From contig JABWBO010000011.1 of assembly GCA_013360465.1 (NCBI GenBank), positions 1 through 63,373 of the forward strand: 63,373 nucleotides of DNA. Reading direction: 5' to 3'. The notes under the pieces were generated by a model. It did not search any database and was not told the origin of the DNA. It saw nothing but the letters and a program-made list of their open reading frames with translations. Both the position numbers and the translations under genes were made by a program. This document shows positions 39,203 through 48,159 of this stretch, in pieces (positions within the stretch are counted from its first letter, which is position 1; each line of letters starts with the position of its first letter). The stretch is from Anaerolineae bacterium. Lineage in GTDB: Bacteria; Chloroflexota; Anaerolineae; Aggregatilineales; Phototrophicaceae.

Positions 39203-39624
39203 GTCGGTAGATTGTCCAGGATTTGGGAAGCGACCCAATAAAAAAACGGCGGCAGTGCTTGATGGGCGTTCGTCGGTTCATCTGACGTACACAAATATAG
39301 AATACGATGGTCTTTGTTGTTCACCCCCCGCATTTTGCGGGGGTTCCTCATGAGTCTTTTCTCATCTACTTCGCGACTCACCTGGACTGACGTGCAGGCT
39401 GCCCCCGTGCGCTTGAACGGCGTGATCGCGACCAGGATGATGCGGTTGGGCATGCCGAATCGCTGTCGTTTTTCAACCCTCCAACATTCGAAATAATTCA
39501 ATTTGACCCTTTATGACCCTTTATAAATCATAATAGACACCCATAACGCCAAATGCCCCTTGTGTCAAAGCGGATTACGGAGTATAGTCATCAGGTTGTA
39601 CAGCATCATCCGCGAGGGATGAGC
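39203..39624. other. gene-free region between the P-type ATPase and ABC exporter genes
   Basis: No gene is seen. A hairpin with a 7-bp GC stem (39325-39331 with 39337-39343, loop ATTTT) and an AT-rich stretch with two tandem copies of GACCCTTTAT (39505-39524) are present. TATAAA (39522-39527) and CATAAT (39529-39534) look like -10 boxes for the exporter genes but lack a well-spaced -35; TTGACC at 39503-39508 is too near or too far. Confidence 0.45.
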
Positions 39625-41451
39625 ATGCACGGAGGCAGGTACTTGGCTTCTCTAACGCTGCGTCGTGAAGACTGGCAGCCCCGGGTCTCAAAGAATCGAT
39701 TCAACGGGCTGCTGCATATGCTGACGGGCTATCGCCTCATGTACCTGGGTGCGACGATCACCCTGGGATTGGGCGCGTCGGCGAAAACCGGAACGTATCT
39801 GCTGCTCAGCTACTTGATCGACAACGTGCTGCTGCGCAATCAGGTGGGTGAGGGGCTGATACTGATCGCCGTCAGCTTCATCGGGCTGTCTCTTCTGGAA
39901 GGTGGATTTACGTTCATCAGCGGGACACTGGCGGCGCGCACAGCAGAGGGCACAGCGCGGCGGATCCGCAACTACCTGTTTGATCACCTGCAGCGTCTGA
40001 ACTTCACCTATCACGATCGCAACAAGACGGGTGAGCTGGTTCAGCGCGTGACCTCGGATGTGGACGCGGTGCGCCGCTTCTACGCCGAGCAGGCGATTGG
40101 GCTGGGGCGCATCCTGCTCCTGTTCGGCGTCAACTGGGTGGCTCTGCTGGCGATCAATATCAAGCTGGGACTGCTGGCGGTGATCATTGTGCCGTTCCTG
40201 GCAGTGCTGTCGGTTTTCTTCTTCGGGAAGGTGCAAAGGGAATATATGCGCTTTCAGGAGCAGGAGGGCAAGATGTCCACCACGCTGCAGGAGAACCTCT
40301 CCGGCGTGCGCGTGGTGAAGGCATTCGCCCGACAGCGCTACGAGACGGATAAGTTCGAAGGAGATAACTTTGAGCACTACCGCCGGGCAAACAAGCTCCT
40401 TCGGCTGCACTCGGTGTACTGGCCCCTGACGGACATCTTGGCGGGGTTTCAGATGCTCGCCGGTTATATGTTCGGCGCGACGATGGTGATCAACGGTGAA
40501 CTGAGCATCGGTTCGTACGTCGCGTTTGTCGGCATGATCACCTGGATCATCGAGCCGATGCGCGGGCTGGGGCGCATCATCGTACACGCCTCGGAGGGGC
40601 TGGTGTCTTACGAGCGCATCGCCGAGATTCTGCGGGAAGAGCGCGAGCCGCTCACCGAGGGGCTGCGGACGCTGGGCAAGCCGGTGCGCGGCGAGATCGC
40701 CTTCGAGAACGTCGGCTTTCGCTATGAAAGCGGCGGCGCGGTGCTGAGTGACATCACGTTCACGGTTAAGCCGGGGCAGACGGTGGCGCTGATCGGCTCG
40801 ACGGGGTCGGGCAAGACATCGCTGGTCAATTTGCTGGCGCGTTTCTACGAATATACCAGCGGACGACTGACGCTCGACGGTGTGGACATCAGGACGATCT
40901 CGCGAGAATTTCTGCGGGCGAATATCGGCATCGTCGAGCAGGAGCCGTTCCTGTTTTCGCGTACCCTTCGTGAGAATATCGCTTACGGTGTGGGACGAGA
41001 TGTGACCGATGAAGAAATCTTCGCGGCGGCACGGGCGGCGGACGTGCATCATGTGGCGCTTTCGTTCCCAGAAGGCTATGACACGGTGGTCGGCGAGAAG
41101 GGCGTGACGCTTTCGGGCGGGCAGAAGCAGCGAGTCGCCATCGCCCGCGCCCTTCTGAAGAATCCGCCGATCCTCATCCTGGATGACTCGACCTCATCGG
41201 TGGATACCGAGACCGAGGCGAACATTCGCGCAGCGCTGGAGCGGCTGATGAGGAATCGCACGACGTTCATCATCGCCCATCGCGTACAGAGCGTGATGGA
41301 CGCCGACCTCATCCTGGTGCTGGACAAGGGGCGGATCGTGCAGCGCGGTACGCACGACGATTTGATTCGGCAGCCGGGCTTCTACCAGCGCATCTATGAC
41401 TTGCAGGCGCGTATCGAAAGCGAACTGGAAAGGGAAATCGCAAGTGTCTGA
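39625..41451 (+). CDS. heterodimeric ABC exporter, half with degenerate catalytic site
   Basis: 608 residues: six membrane helices (about 30-310), then the nucleotide-binding domain with Walker A GSTGSGKTS near 391-399, signature LSGGQ near 496-500 and Walker B LILDDSTSSVD near 514-524. The catalytic Glu after Walker B is Asp here. In heterodimers such as TM287/288 one half carries this change and the other is normal; the next gene fits as the normal half. The ATG at 39625 has GAGGG 6 bases upstream; ATG codons at 39553 and 39619 are less well placed. It overlaps the next gene by 8 bp. Likely exports lipids, peptides or drugs. Confidence 0.92.
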   Translation: MHGGRYLASLTLRREDWQPRVSKNRFNGLLHMLTGYRLMYLGATITLGLGASAKTGTYLLLSYLIDNVLLRNQVGEGLILIAVSFIGLSLLEGGFTFISGTLAARTAEGTARRIRNYLFDHLQRLNFTYHDRNKTGELVQRVTSDVDAVRRFYAEQAIGLGRILLLFGVNWVALLAINIKLGLLAVIIVPFLAVLSVFFFGKVQREYMRFQEQEGKMSTTLQENLSGVRVVKAFARQRYETDKFEGDNFEHYRRANKLLRLHSVYWPLTDILAGFQMLAGYMFGATMVINGELSIGSYVAFVGMITWIIEPMRGLGRIIVHASEGLVSYERIAEILREEREPLTEGLRTLGKPVRGEIAFENVGFRYESGGAVLSDITFTVKPGQTVALIGSTGSGKTSLVNLLARFYEYTSGRLTLDGVDIRTISREFLRANIGIVEQEPFLFSRTLRENIAYGVGRDVTDEEIFAAARAADVHHVALSFPEGYDTVVGEKGVTLSGGQKQRVAIARALLKNPPILILDDSTSSVDTETEANIRAALERLMRNRTTFIIAHRVQSVMDADLILVLDKGRIVQRGTHDDLIRQPGFYQRIYDLQARIESELEREIASV

Positions 41452-43270
41452 TTACGGTTTCCAGGAAGAAGAATTCGAGTCGAAGTTTAACGGCGGGACT
41501 TTTCTTCGTATCCTGGAGCAGGTCAAGCCGCATTGGCGCTGGGTCGCCGGGTTTGTCGCCTCCGTCACCGTCGTCTCGATTCTCAACTCCGTATTCACGA
41601 TGCTGGGGATGCGGATTGTGGATGACGGCATCACGGCGGGCAGCCCGACTGCGCTCCAGACTATTGCCGTCTATTATGGCGCGCTGGTCTTTGTGCAGGC
41701 GGCGTTCGTCTTCATCTTCATCTTCCTGACGGGCATTCTGGGGCATCGGGTGCAGTACGAACTGCGCCAGAAGATGTTCAAGCACTTACAAACGCTGTCA
41801 CTGAGCTACTACAACCGCACCCCCGTCGGCTGGATCATGTCACGCATGACTTCCGACGCACAGCGCATCGCCGATCTGGTCACCTGGGGTATGCTCGATG
41901 TGACCTGGGCGATCATCAACATCGTGACAGCGTTCATCTTCATGTTGACTATCAACTGGCAGCTGGCGCTGATCGTCTTCACGGTCATCCCGGTGCTGGT
42001 GTGGGTGGCAATGTGGTTCGAGCGGCGCATCGTGGTGCAGTATCGCATCGCGCGTAAGGCGAATTCGAAAATCACCGGCGCGTATAACGAGAACATCACC
42101 GGTGTGCGCGTCGTGAAGGCGATGAACCGCGAAGCGCGCAACCTGGAAGAATTCGGCGGACTGACCGACGACATGTTCGGCGCTTCGTTCCGCGCGGCGC
42201 AGCTTTCGGCGCTCTTCCTGCCCTCGGTTCAGTTGATCAGCGCTGTAGCTCTGGGCGCGATCGTGCTGTACGGCGGTGGGCAGGTCGAAATTGGCGGCAT
42301 GACCGTCGGCGGTTTGCAGGCGTTCATCTCCTACGTGACTTTCATGCTGTGGCCCGTGCAGGACCTCGCCCGCGTGTTTGCTTCGATGCAGCAGGCGATT
42401 GCTTCGGCAGAACGAGTGTTCTCGCTGGTAGACGCCAGCCCAGACGTTGTGGACAAGCCGGAGTCGTACGATCCGGGCAGCATTAGGGGCGATATCGTCT
42501 TCGACGATGTTACCTTCTGGTACGAGCCGAATACGCCGATCCTGAAGGGTTTCAACCTGACGATCAAGCAGGGCGAGACCGTCGCTTTGGTAGGTCCGAC
42601 GGGAGCGGGGAAATCGACTCTGGTCAACCTGGTCTGCCGCTTTTTCGAGCCGCAGCAGGGGCGCATCCTGATCGGTGGACACGATTACCGCGACTACACC
42701 CAGCAGTCGATTCAGTCGCGCATCGGCATGGTCTTGCAGACGCCGCATCTGTTTAGCGGCAGCATCCGTGAGAATATTCGCTACGGACGGCTGGCTGCGA
42801 CCGATGATGAGGTCGTCGCGGCAGCGACGCTCGCCGGAGCGCACGAGTTCATCATGGCGCTGGAAAAAGGCTATGACGGCGAGGTTGGCGAAGGCGGCAA
42901 CCGGCTCTCAGTCGGGCAGAAACAGCTGATCAGCCTGGCGCGGGCGGTGCTGGCGGAACCGGAGATCTTCGTCATGGACGAGGCGACCAGCTCCGTCGAT
43001 ACGCTGACCGAGGCGCTGATCCAGCGCGGCATGGAGACTATGACCAGCGCGCGGACAAGCTTCATCATCGCCCATCGTCTATCCACGATCCGCCGCGCCG
43101 ATCGCATCCTGGTGATCGAGGACGGCGGCGTCTCGGAAATGGGCACACATGCCGAGTTGATCCGGGCGCGCGGGCACTACTACCGCCTGTACACGCAGCA
43201 GTTCCGGCGCGAAATGGAAGAAGCCTTCGACAAGCGGGAGACCGGCGAGATGGAGAAGATTCCTGCCTGA
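41444..43270 (+). CDS. heterodimeric ABC exporter, catalytic half
   Basis: 608 residues, exactly as long as its partner. Six membrane helices are followed by Walker A GPTGAGKST near 384-392, Walker B FVMDEATSSVD with the normal catalytic Glu, and a changed signature LSVGQ instead of LSGGQ near 488-492. A changed signature in this half completes the degenerate site formed with the Asp of the partner; the other site (partner's LSGGQ with this half's Glu) is fully canonical. The GTG start at 41444 overlaps the previous stop and has AAGGGA upstream. Substrate unknown. Confidence 0.92.
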   Translation: MSDYGFQEEEFESKFNGGTFLRILEQVKPHWRWVAGFVASVTVVSILNSVFTMLGMRIVDDGITAGSPTALQTIAVYYGALVFVQAAFVFIFIFLTGILGHRVQYELRQKMFKHLQTLSLSYYNRTPVGWIMSRMTSDAQRIADLVTWGMLDVTWAIINIVTAFIFMLTINWQLALIVFTVIPVLVWVAMWFERRIVVQYRIARKANSKITGAYNENITGVRVVKAMNREARNLEEFGGLTDDMFGASFRAAQLSALFLPSVQLISAVALGAIVLYGGGQVEIGGMTVGGLQAFISYVTFMLWPVQDLARVFASMQQAIASAERVFSLVDASPDVVDKPESYDPGSIRGDIVFDDVTFWYEPNTPILKGFNLTIKQGETVALVGPTGAGKSTLVNLVCRFFEPQQGRILIGGHDYRDYTQQSIQSRIGMVLQTPHLFSGSIRENIRYGRLAATDDEVVAAATLAGAHEFIMALEKGYDGEVGEGGNRLSVGQKQLISLARAVLAEPEIFVMDEATSSVDTLTEALIQRGMETMTSARTSFIIAHRLSTIRRADRILVIEDGGVSEMGTHAELIRARGHYYRLYTQQFRREMEEAFDKRETGEMEKIPA

Positions 43271-43310
43271 GCGTCGTAAGTCAATGAGTGATCTGCCACG
43301 AAGATCATAG

Positions 43311-43370
43311 CGAGAGCCGGCAGAACAGCGCCGTACATCAATGAAAACCGGGCTGTTCGCCCGGCTCTCG
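43311..43370 (-). terminator. alternative hairpins, probable terminator of the sigma factor gene
   Basis: On the minus strand a 6-bp GC stem (43348-43353 with 43359-43364) is followed by TTTTC, an intrinsic terminator for the sigma gene at 43401. A second, longer inverted repeat (43311-43320 with 43361-43370) overlaps one arm, so the two structures exclude each other. Confidence 0.6.
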
Positions 43371-43400
43371 AAAAATGCTATTCAGTTGTTCGCCCGCGCA

Positions 43401-44570
43401 TCAGCCGAGGTAATCCCTCAGGTTGTGCGCCAACCGTGGATGACGCAGCCGCCGCAGCGCCTCTTTTTCAAGCTGACGGATGCGCTCCCGGCTCAGACCG
43501 AATTTGTTGGCGATTTCCTCCAGGGTGTGTGGTTCGCCGCCGCCCAAACCGAAGCGCAGACGCAGGATGTGGCTCTGCCGCGGGGTCAGCTCGTTGAGGA
43601 CTTCTTCGATGGTCTCCTGAAGCAGGTGCTGCGTGGCTGCTTCCACCGGGCTGGGCGAGTCCTGGTCTTCGATAAAATCGCCGAACTCGCTGTCGCCATC
43701 ATCGCCAACCGGGCGTTCCAGTGCGATGGCGTGTTGGCTGGCGTCCATCATCGAGCGGATCGAGTCGGCAGGCACGTCCATCTCAAAGGCGATCTCCTCA
43801 GGAGAGGGACGGCGTCCGAGCGACTGTTCGAGCGACTGGGCAGTGCGGTACATCTGCCGGATGCGCTCCGTCATGTGCAGTGGGATGCGGATGGTGCGGG
43901 TCTTCTGCGCTAGCGCGCGGGTGATCGCCTGACGAATCCACCATGTCGCATAGGTGCTGAAGCGGTTGCCGCGACGGTAATCGTATTTGTCCACCGCACG
44001 CATCAACCCGACATTGCCTTCCTGGATGAGATCGGGGAAGGGCAGCCCTTGTCCCATGTAGCGTTTGGCGATGCTGACGACCAAACGGGTGTTCGCGCGT
44101 CCCAGGTGCTCGCGTGCCGCCTGCCCGTCGCGAACGGTGCGATCCAGATGCGACAGCCAGGTTTCATTGCAGAGTTCACGGGGACCAAGGGTGTCGAGGA
44201 TATCACGGCAGTGTTTACCGTTTTCAATGCGCTTGGCGAGATCGATTTCATCTTGTGCCGAAAGCAGGGGTTCTTGCGCCATCTGCCGGAAATACAACCC
44301 GACGGGGTCGTCGGCGGATACGGCATTGATATCGCCGATGGTCGGTTCGGGCAGAATTTCTTCCGGCTCAAATTCCGCTTCCGCCTCTTCCGTCAGCATC
44401 ATGGCATCAACAGGGTCGCTGTCGTTCCGAAGTTCTATGCCGAGTTCATCAAGTTCGTACAGGATCGCTTCGATTGCAGTTGAGTCGTCTCCGTCTTCGT
44501 CCATCACCTCAAGAACATCTTCGAACGTGACATAGCCGCGCTGGTCAGCTCTCTGGAGAAGTTCTTGCAT
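43401..44570 (-). CDS. RNA polymerase sigma factor, RpoD family, with region 1.1
   Basis: About 389 residues. The N-terminus (MQELLQRADQRGYVTFEDVLEVM, then ILYELDELGIEL) matches sigma-70 region 1.1, which the dnaG-linked RpoD lacks. An acidic linker, region 1.2 (ADDPVGLYFRQMAQEPLLSAQDE), region 2 ([56 protein letters not shown]), region 3 and region 4 (SRERIRQLEKEALRRLRHPRLAHNLRDYL) follow. It is a primary or primary-like sigma factor. ATG at 44570; a GTG at 44573 is next to it, and AGGAGG lies 13-16 bases upstream. Divergent from a DnaB-like ATPase gene. Confidence 0.93.
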   Translation of the reverse strand: MQELLQRADQRGYVTFEDVLEVMDEDGDDSTAIEAILYELDELGIELRNDSDPVDAMMLTEEAEAEFEPEEILPEPTIGDINAVSADDPVGLYFRQMAQEPLLSAQDEIDLAKRIENGKHCRDILDTLGPRELCNETWLSHLDRTVRDGQAAREHLGRANTRLVVSIAKRYMGQGLPFPDLIQEGNVGLMRAVDKYDYRRGNRFSTYATWWIRQAITRALAQKTRTIRIPLHMTERIRQMYRTAQSLEQSLGRRPSPEEIAFEMDVPADSIRSMMDASQHAIALERPVGDDGDSEFGDFIEDQDSPSPVEAATQHLLQETIEEVLNELTPRQSHILRLRFGLGGGEPHTLEEIANKFGLSRERIRQLEKEALRRLRHPRLAHNLRDYLG

Positions 44571-44759
44571 CACGGCGTATTCTCTGCCTCCTATAGGGGT
44601 AGGAACGGCGAAATACTGCTTCGTTTGTACAAAGGGGTGTACAAACCCTACAAGACTGAAACTGTCAAAAACTGTCTCATTTTAACACACATCATCTATC
44701 TTTGTGAATTACATAGCGAAATTTTTGGCGAATAACCCCCAACGCCGAGCGCACTGACG

Positions 44760-44788
44760 TTGCGTTCTTTTCCGCAAAATATTATGAT
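44760..44788 (+). promoter_or_regulatory. sigma-70 promoter for the DnaB-like ATPase gene
   Basis: TTGCGT (44760-44765), 17-base spacer, TATGAT (44783-44788). It ends 47 bases before the ATG at 44835. The AT-rich remainder of the 44571-44834 gap should also hold the promoter of the divergent sigma gene, which I could not place. Confidence 0.6.
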
Positions 44789-44834
44789 GGAAACGAATAC
44801 CTCCTATCTAACTGCGAGCGCTTGGTCGGCATAG

Positions 44835-46031
44835 ATGAGTACACGACGATTCTCAGACGACATTCCCGATCCAGTAGAACCGGACGCCGCAGAAGGTGGC
44901 GCAGGGACCCGGCTCCCGTCTGTTCGCCGCAGCGAACCGACATCGGCGTCGACTCCGGCGCGGACGCAGAGTCCGGCGAACACTCGCACGGGCAGCGCTC
45001 ATCTGCCTCGGACGCTGACCCAGGTCCTCAATGAGGCAAACGAGCGGTTAGTTCAGGGCGATCTGGTCGATTATGTGCCTCTGCCGACTGGTTTTGATCC
45101 CCTGGATGGATTCATAGGCGGTGGGCTGCGCAAGACCGAACTGGTCCTCCTGGGGGGCGCGCAGGGCATCGGTAAGACCATCGCCACCCTGCAGATCGCT
45201 CGCAACATCGCGCTGCGCCCTGATCAATACGTCTTTTATCTGTCCTACGAACATACCGAAACACATCTGATGCACCGGCTGCTCTGCCTGGAAAGTGTCA
45301 GCCCGCCAGAGATTGACCTCAGCCGGGGGGTCAAACTACGCGACCTGTACCAAATCATCGTCACCTCGCGGGCGAAGGAGTTCATGGGTCGTGATGGCGG
45401 TGCTGGTTCACTCCAGGCGATTCTACGCGAAGATCCGCGCACGGCTCCCAGCCTGACGCGCATCCACCGCTACGCCGACCGTATGATTCTGGTGAAAGCC
45501 AGCCCGGCTGTGACGACACTGCGAGCGATCAAGGAGATGACGGCGCGGTTGTGCGACGCTACCGGCGGAAATGTTGTGCTATTCATCGACTACTTGCAAA
45601 AGATCGCCGTTCACCCCGAACGTCCTCGTGATGAGAACGACAAGGTGACGATCATCGTCGAGGGGCTGAAGGACATCGCCATGACCCTGGACATCCCGGT
45701 CTGGTCGATTGTGGCGGCAGATCGCGAGGGTCTCAAGAGCAAGCGTATTCACCTGTTCCACCTCAGGGGCAGCAGCGCGCTCGACTACGAATCCGACATC
45801 GCCATCATCATGAACAATAAGTATCAGATCCTCTCCAAGGATCATGTCGCTTTCAACCCCTACACGGCGAAGCAGTTTCGCGACTGGGTCGTCTTCACCA
45901 TTGAGAAGAACCGCGCCGGACGGGCGATGTATGACATGGAATTTCAGCTTCACGGGCAGCATTTTGCCTTCGACCCGCGCGGACAGAAGGTACAGCAGCA
46001 GCTGATCGACGACAAGATCATCGAGACGTGA
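44835..46031 (+). CDS. stand-alone DnaB-like RecA-fold ATPase
   Basis: 398 residues. A 60-residue low-complexity, basic start is followed by a RecA-like motor close to the C-terminal half of DnaB: LPTGFDPLDGFIGGGLRKTEL, Walker A GGAQGIGKT at 107-115, catalytic-Glu segment YLSYEHTETHLMHRLL near 135-150, and Walker B NVVLFIDYLQKI with Asp252. The N-terminal primase-binding domain of DnaB is missing, and the Arg-rich DNA loop is not obvious. A complete dnaB is present at 4532-5902, so this is a paralogue with another task (recombination, plasmid or phage-derived, or regulation). It starts with an ATG behind a good promoter and ends at a two-way terminator. Confidence 0.85.
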   Translation: MSTRRFSDDIPDPVEPDAAEGGAGTRLPSVRRSEPTSASTPARTQSPANTRTGSAHLPRTLTQVLNEANERLVQGDLVDYVPLPTGFDPLDGFIGGGLRKTELVLLGGAQGIGKTIATLQIARNIALRPDQYVFYLSYEHTETHLMHRLLCLESVSPPEIDLSRGVKLRDLYQIIVTSRAKEFMGRDGGAGSLQAILREDPRTAPSLTRIHRYADRMILVKASPAVTTLRAIKEMTARLCDATGGNVVLFIDYLQKIAVHPERPRDENDKVTIIVEGLKDIAMTLDIPVWSIVAADREGLKSKRIHLFHLRGSSALDYESDIAIIMNNKYQILSKDHVAFNPYTAKQFRDWVVFTIEKNRAGRAMYDMEFQLHGQHFAFDPRGQKVQQQLIDDKIIET

Positions 46032-46062
46032 CCCCCGGCGCTGCTAAACATCTGGTCTGCTG

Positions 46063-46098
46063 CACAAAAACGGGCGCCGCATGGCGCCCGTTTTTGTG
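46063..46098. terminator. bidirectional terminator between the DnaB-like gene and lipA
   Basis: A perfect 16-bp stem (46063-46078 with 46083-46098, loop GCAT) with A-run and T-run inside its outer parts; it can act on both converging transcripts. Confidence 0.92.
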
Positions 46099-46122
46099 GC
46101 TGTTTCTCGCTGACCTCAACCG

Positions 46123-47085
46123 CTACTGAGGGGGTTCTGACTGCATGTGGATGAAGTTCAACCGCGAGAGCTCGCGCACCTGCTGATCGGCGCGGTAACT
46201 GCTGCGGACTAGCGGACCGCTCTCCACCCATTTGAAGCCCAGTCCCGCGCCGATCTGCTTGAAGCGGTCGAACTCCTCCGGCAGGTAGAACCGCTCGACG
46301 GGCAGGTGCTTCTTGCTCGGCTGGAGATACTGCCCGATGGTCAAGATGTCCGCGCCGCAGCCCGCCAGATCGCGCATGACTTCGACCACCTCGTCAAAGG
46401 TCTCGCCCAAGCCGACCATGATCCCGCTTTTAGTCAGCACGAGCGGCTGCATCTGCTTGGCATTGGTCAGGGTCGCCATCGCCCATTCGTAATGGTCCTG
46501 CGGCTGCACCATGCGGAACAGGCGCGGTACGGTCTCGACATTGTGATTGAGGATTTCTGGCTGCGCATCCATGACGATCTTGAGGGCAGCGGCGCTGCCT
46601 TTGAAGTCCGGGATCAACACCTCAATGCTGCATCCGGGCTGAAGCTCCCGGATGCGCTTGATGACCATCGCGAAGATCGGCGCGCCGCCGTCGGCGCGCT
46701 CGTCGCGATTCACGCTGGTGATTACAACATGCCGCAGGTTCATCGCCTTGACGGCTTCGGCTACGCGATTCGGCTCTTCCCAGTCAAGCGGGCTGGGGCG
46801 TCCGGTCTTGATGTCGCAGAAGCGGCAGGACCGGGTGCAGGTATCGCCCATCATCAGGAATGTGGCGGTGCCGCGTCCCCAGCATTCGCCCAGGTTCGGA
46901 CACATCGCCTCCTCGCAGACCGTATTGAGGCTCTGCCGGCGCATCAACCCCTGAACGCGCTCGTACGTTTCGCCCGAAGGGGCGCGCACCTTGATCCAGG
47001 GTGGGCGGCGGCGCGGATGTTCAGGATCGGGTTTCCACTCGGCGGGGTCTACCGGAATCGCATCCGGATTGATCACGGAGGTCAT
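46123..47085 (-). CDS. lipA: lipoyl synthase
   Basis: 320 residues of the radical-SAM enzyme that inserts two sulfurs into octanoyl groups on lipoate-dependent enzymes. It has the auxiliary cluster motif [12 protein letters not shown] (CX4CX5C), the radical-SAM motif CTRSCRFC (CX3CX2C), the GDTCTRSC context and the closing RSSYRADQQ with the Ser that ligates the auxiliary cluster. The ATG at 47085 is chosen (GAGGAG 12 bases upstream); a GTG at 47136 would add 17 residues. No lipB or lplA lies nearby. The 114 bp upstream to 47199 hold no gene. Confidence 0.96.
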   Translation of the reverse strand: MTSVINPDAIPVDPAEWKPDPEHPRRRPPWIKVRAPSGETYERVQGLMRRQSLNTVCEEAMCPNLGECWGRGTATFLMMGDTCTRSCRFCDIKTGRPSPLDWEEPNRVAEAVKAMNLRHVVITSVNRDERADGGAPIFAMVIKRIRELQPGCSIEVLIPDFKGSAAALKIVMDAQPEILNHNVETVPRLFRMVQPQDHYEWAMATLTNAKQMQPLVLTKSGIMVGLGETFDEVVEVMRDLAGCGADILTIGQYLQPSKKHLPVERFYLPEEFDRFKQIGAGLGFKWVESGPLVRSSYRADQQVRELSRLNFIHMQSEPPQ

Positions 47086-47199
47086 AGCGGGGGTGTACTC
47101 CTCGAAAACAGGAAGATACCGATGCTTTCTTCCCACGAACGGTGCAATTTCGCTGAATTGTACCGCACTATTTCACTGCGCCGTATCACAGGACTGGAT

Positions 47200-48159
47200 T
47201 CACCACGATCCGGGCGCGCCTTCTGTCAGGAGCCGCGTGTCGGCGACGCTGCCCTGGTCCGCCATCAGCCGGCGAAAGACCAGCCAAAGCCCGCGTGTTA
47301 ACAGATCGCGCAGCGCGAACAACGTTCCCACCTGCGCCAGGCGCAGCAGGAGCAGCGTCAGAAATGTCGGAGTGTAGGGCGACAGGAGATCGGGCAGGAT
47401 GACAAAATCAATGATCCAGGTCAGCAGGTAGGCGGCGGTTTGCAGCAAGAGGAATGTGGCTCCGGCGGCGGCGCGCGTGATGTGGAGGCTGCCGGTGACC
47501 ATTGGTACGATCAGCCCGACCAGGATGCCGATCACGCTGGAGAGCAGATCGTCGAGATAGAAGGCGAAACCGACCAGTGCCACCGTCACGAGGCTGAGGA
47601 GCAGCGTTGCCGATGGGCTGGTGACGCCGCTGCGGTAGCCGGCAGCGGTCATCAGGGTCATCAACAGGACGACTGCCAGGAAGAGCAGCCGCGAAATCCA
47701 AACGCGCTGGGCGGATGTGCTGCCGCCGGACGGCGTATCGTAATACAACCTGCCGGTACAGAGCGTCCAGGTGACGCCGAATGCGCCCAGGGGCGCGAGC
47801 GCCAGCAGGTCGAACATGCCGCCGGCGCGCGCTCTGCTGATCAGGCTGGCGATGCGAAGACACTGCCGCATCCCGACCAGGGTGCCGTGAAGCAGGATGT
47901 ACAGGAGGGTCCCGGTGATCGGCAGGATGAAGATGAGGAAGGTAAGGAGCTGCGGGACCGTGAAGATGCCGATGACCCCCAACACGACGAGGATGGTGGT
48001 AGAGAAGATGCGCTGAGTCCGTGTCCAGCCAAGCCAGAACGGCGATCCGCTTTCCTGGCGAAAATATTGTTGCGCGATTCTGCGAAACAGCGAGTGATAG
48101 ACGGGAGGATGCTGCAATGCTCGCCAGAGTCGCAGACTGAACGGCGCGCCCCAGATCAC
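47200..48159 (-). CDS. multi-pass membrane protein, unknown function
   Basis: 319 residues with about eight hydrophobic helices between residues 40 and 295 and a positive N-terminal part. No known motif is visible; the layout somewhat resembles permease subunits of the ABC-2 type, but no ATPase gene is adjacent. The GTG at 48159 forms a GTGA overlap with the stop of the upstream gene and has GGGG 9 bases before it, so I prefer it over the GTG at 48174. It is the last of three minus-strand genes with overlapping ends and is probably translated together with them. Function unknown. Confidence 0.7.
   Translation of the reverse strand: MIWGAPFSLRLWRALQHPPVYHSLFRRIAQQYFRQESGSPFWLGWTRTQRIFSTTILVVLGVIGIFTVPQLLTFLIFILPITGTLLYILLHGTLVGMRQCLRIASLISRARAGGMFDLLALAPLGAFGVTWTLCTGRLYYDTPSGGSTSAQRVWISRLLFLAVVLLMTLMTAAGYRSGVTSPSATLLLSLVTVALVGFAFYLDDLLSSVIGILVGLIVPMVTGSLHITRAAAGATFLLLQTAAYLLTWIIDFVILPDLLSPYTPTFLTLLLLRLAQVGTLFALRDLLTRGLWLVFRRLMADQGSVADTRLLTEGAPGSW

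Noticed and set aside
39503-39534. Promoter TTGACC with TATAAA or CATAAT for the ABC exporter
   Set aside because: The spacers are 13 and 20 bases, outside the normal range, so I list the region only as AT-rich.
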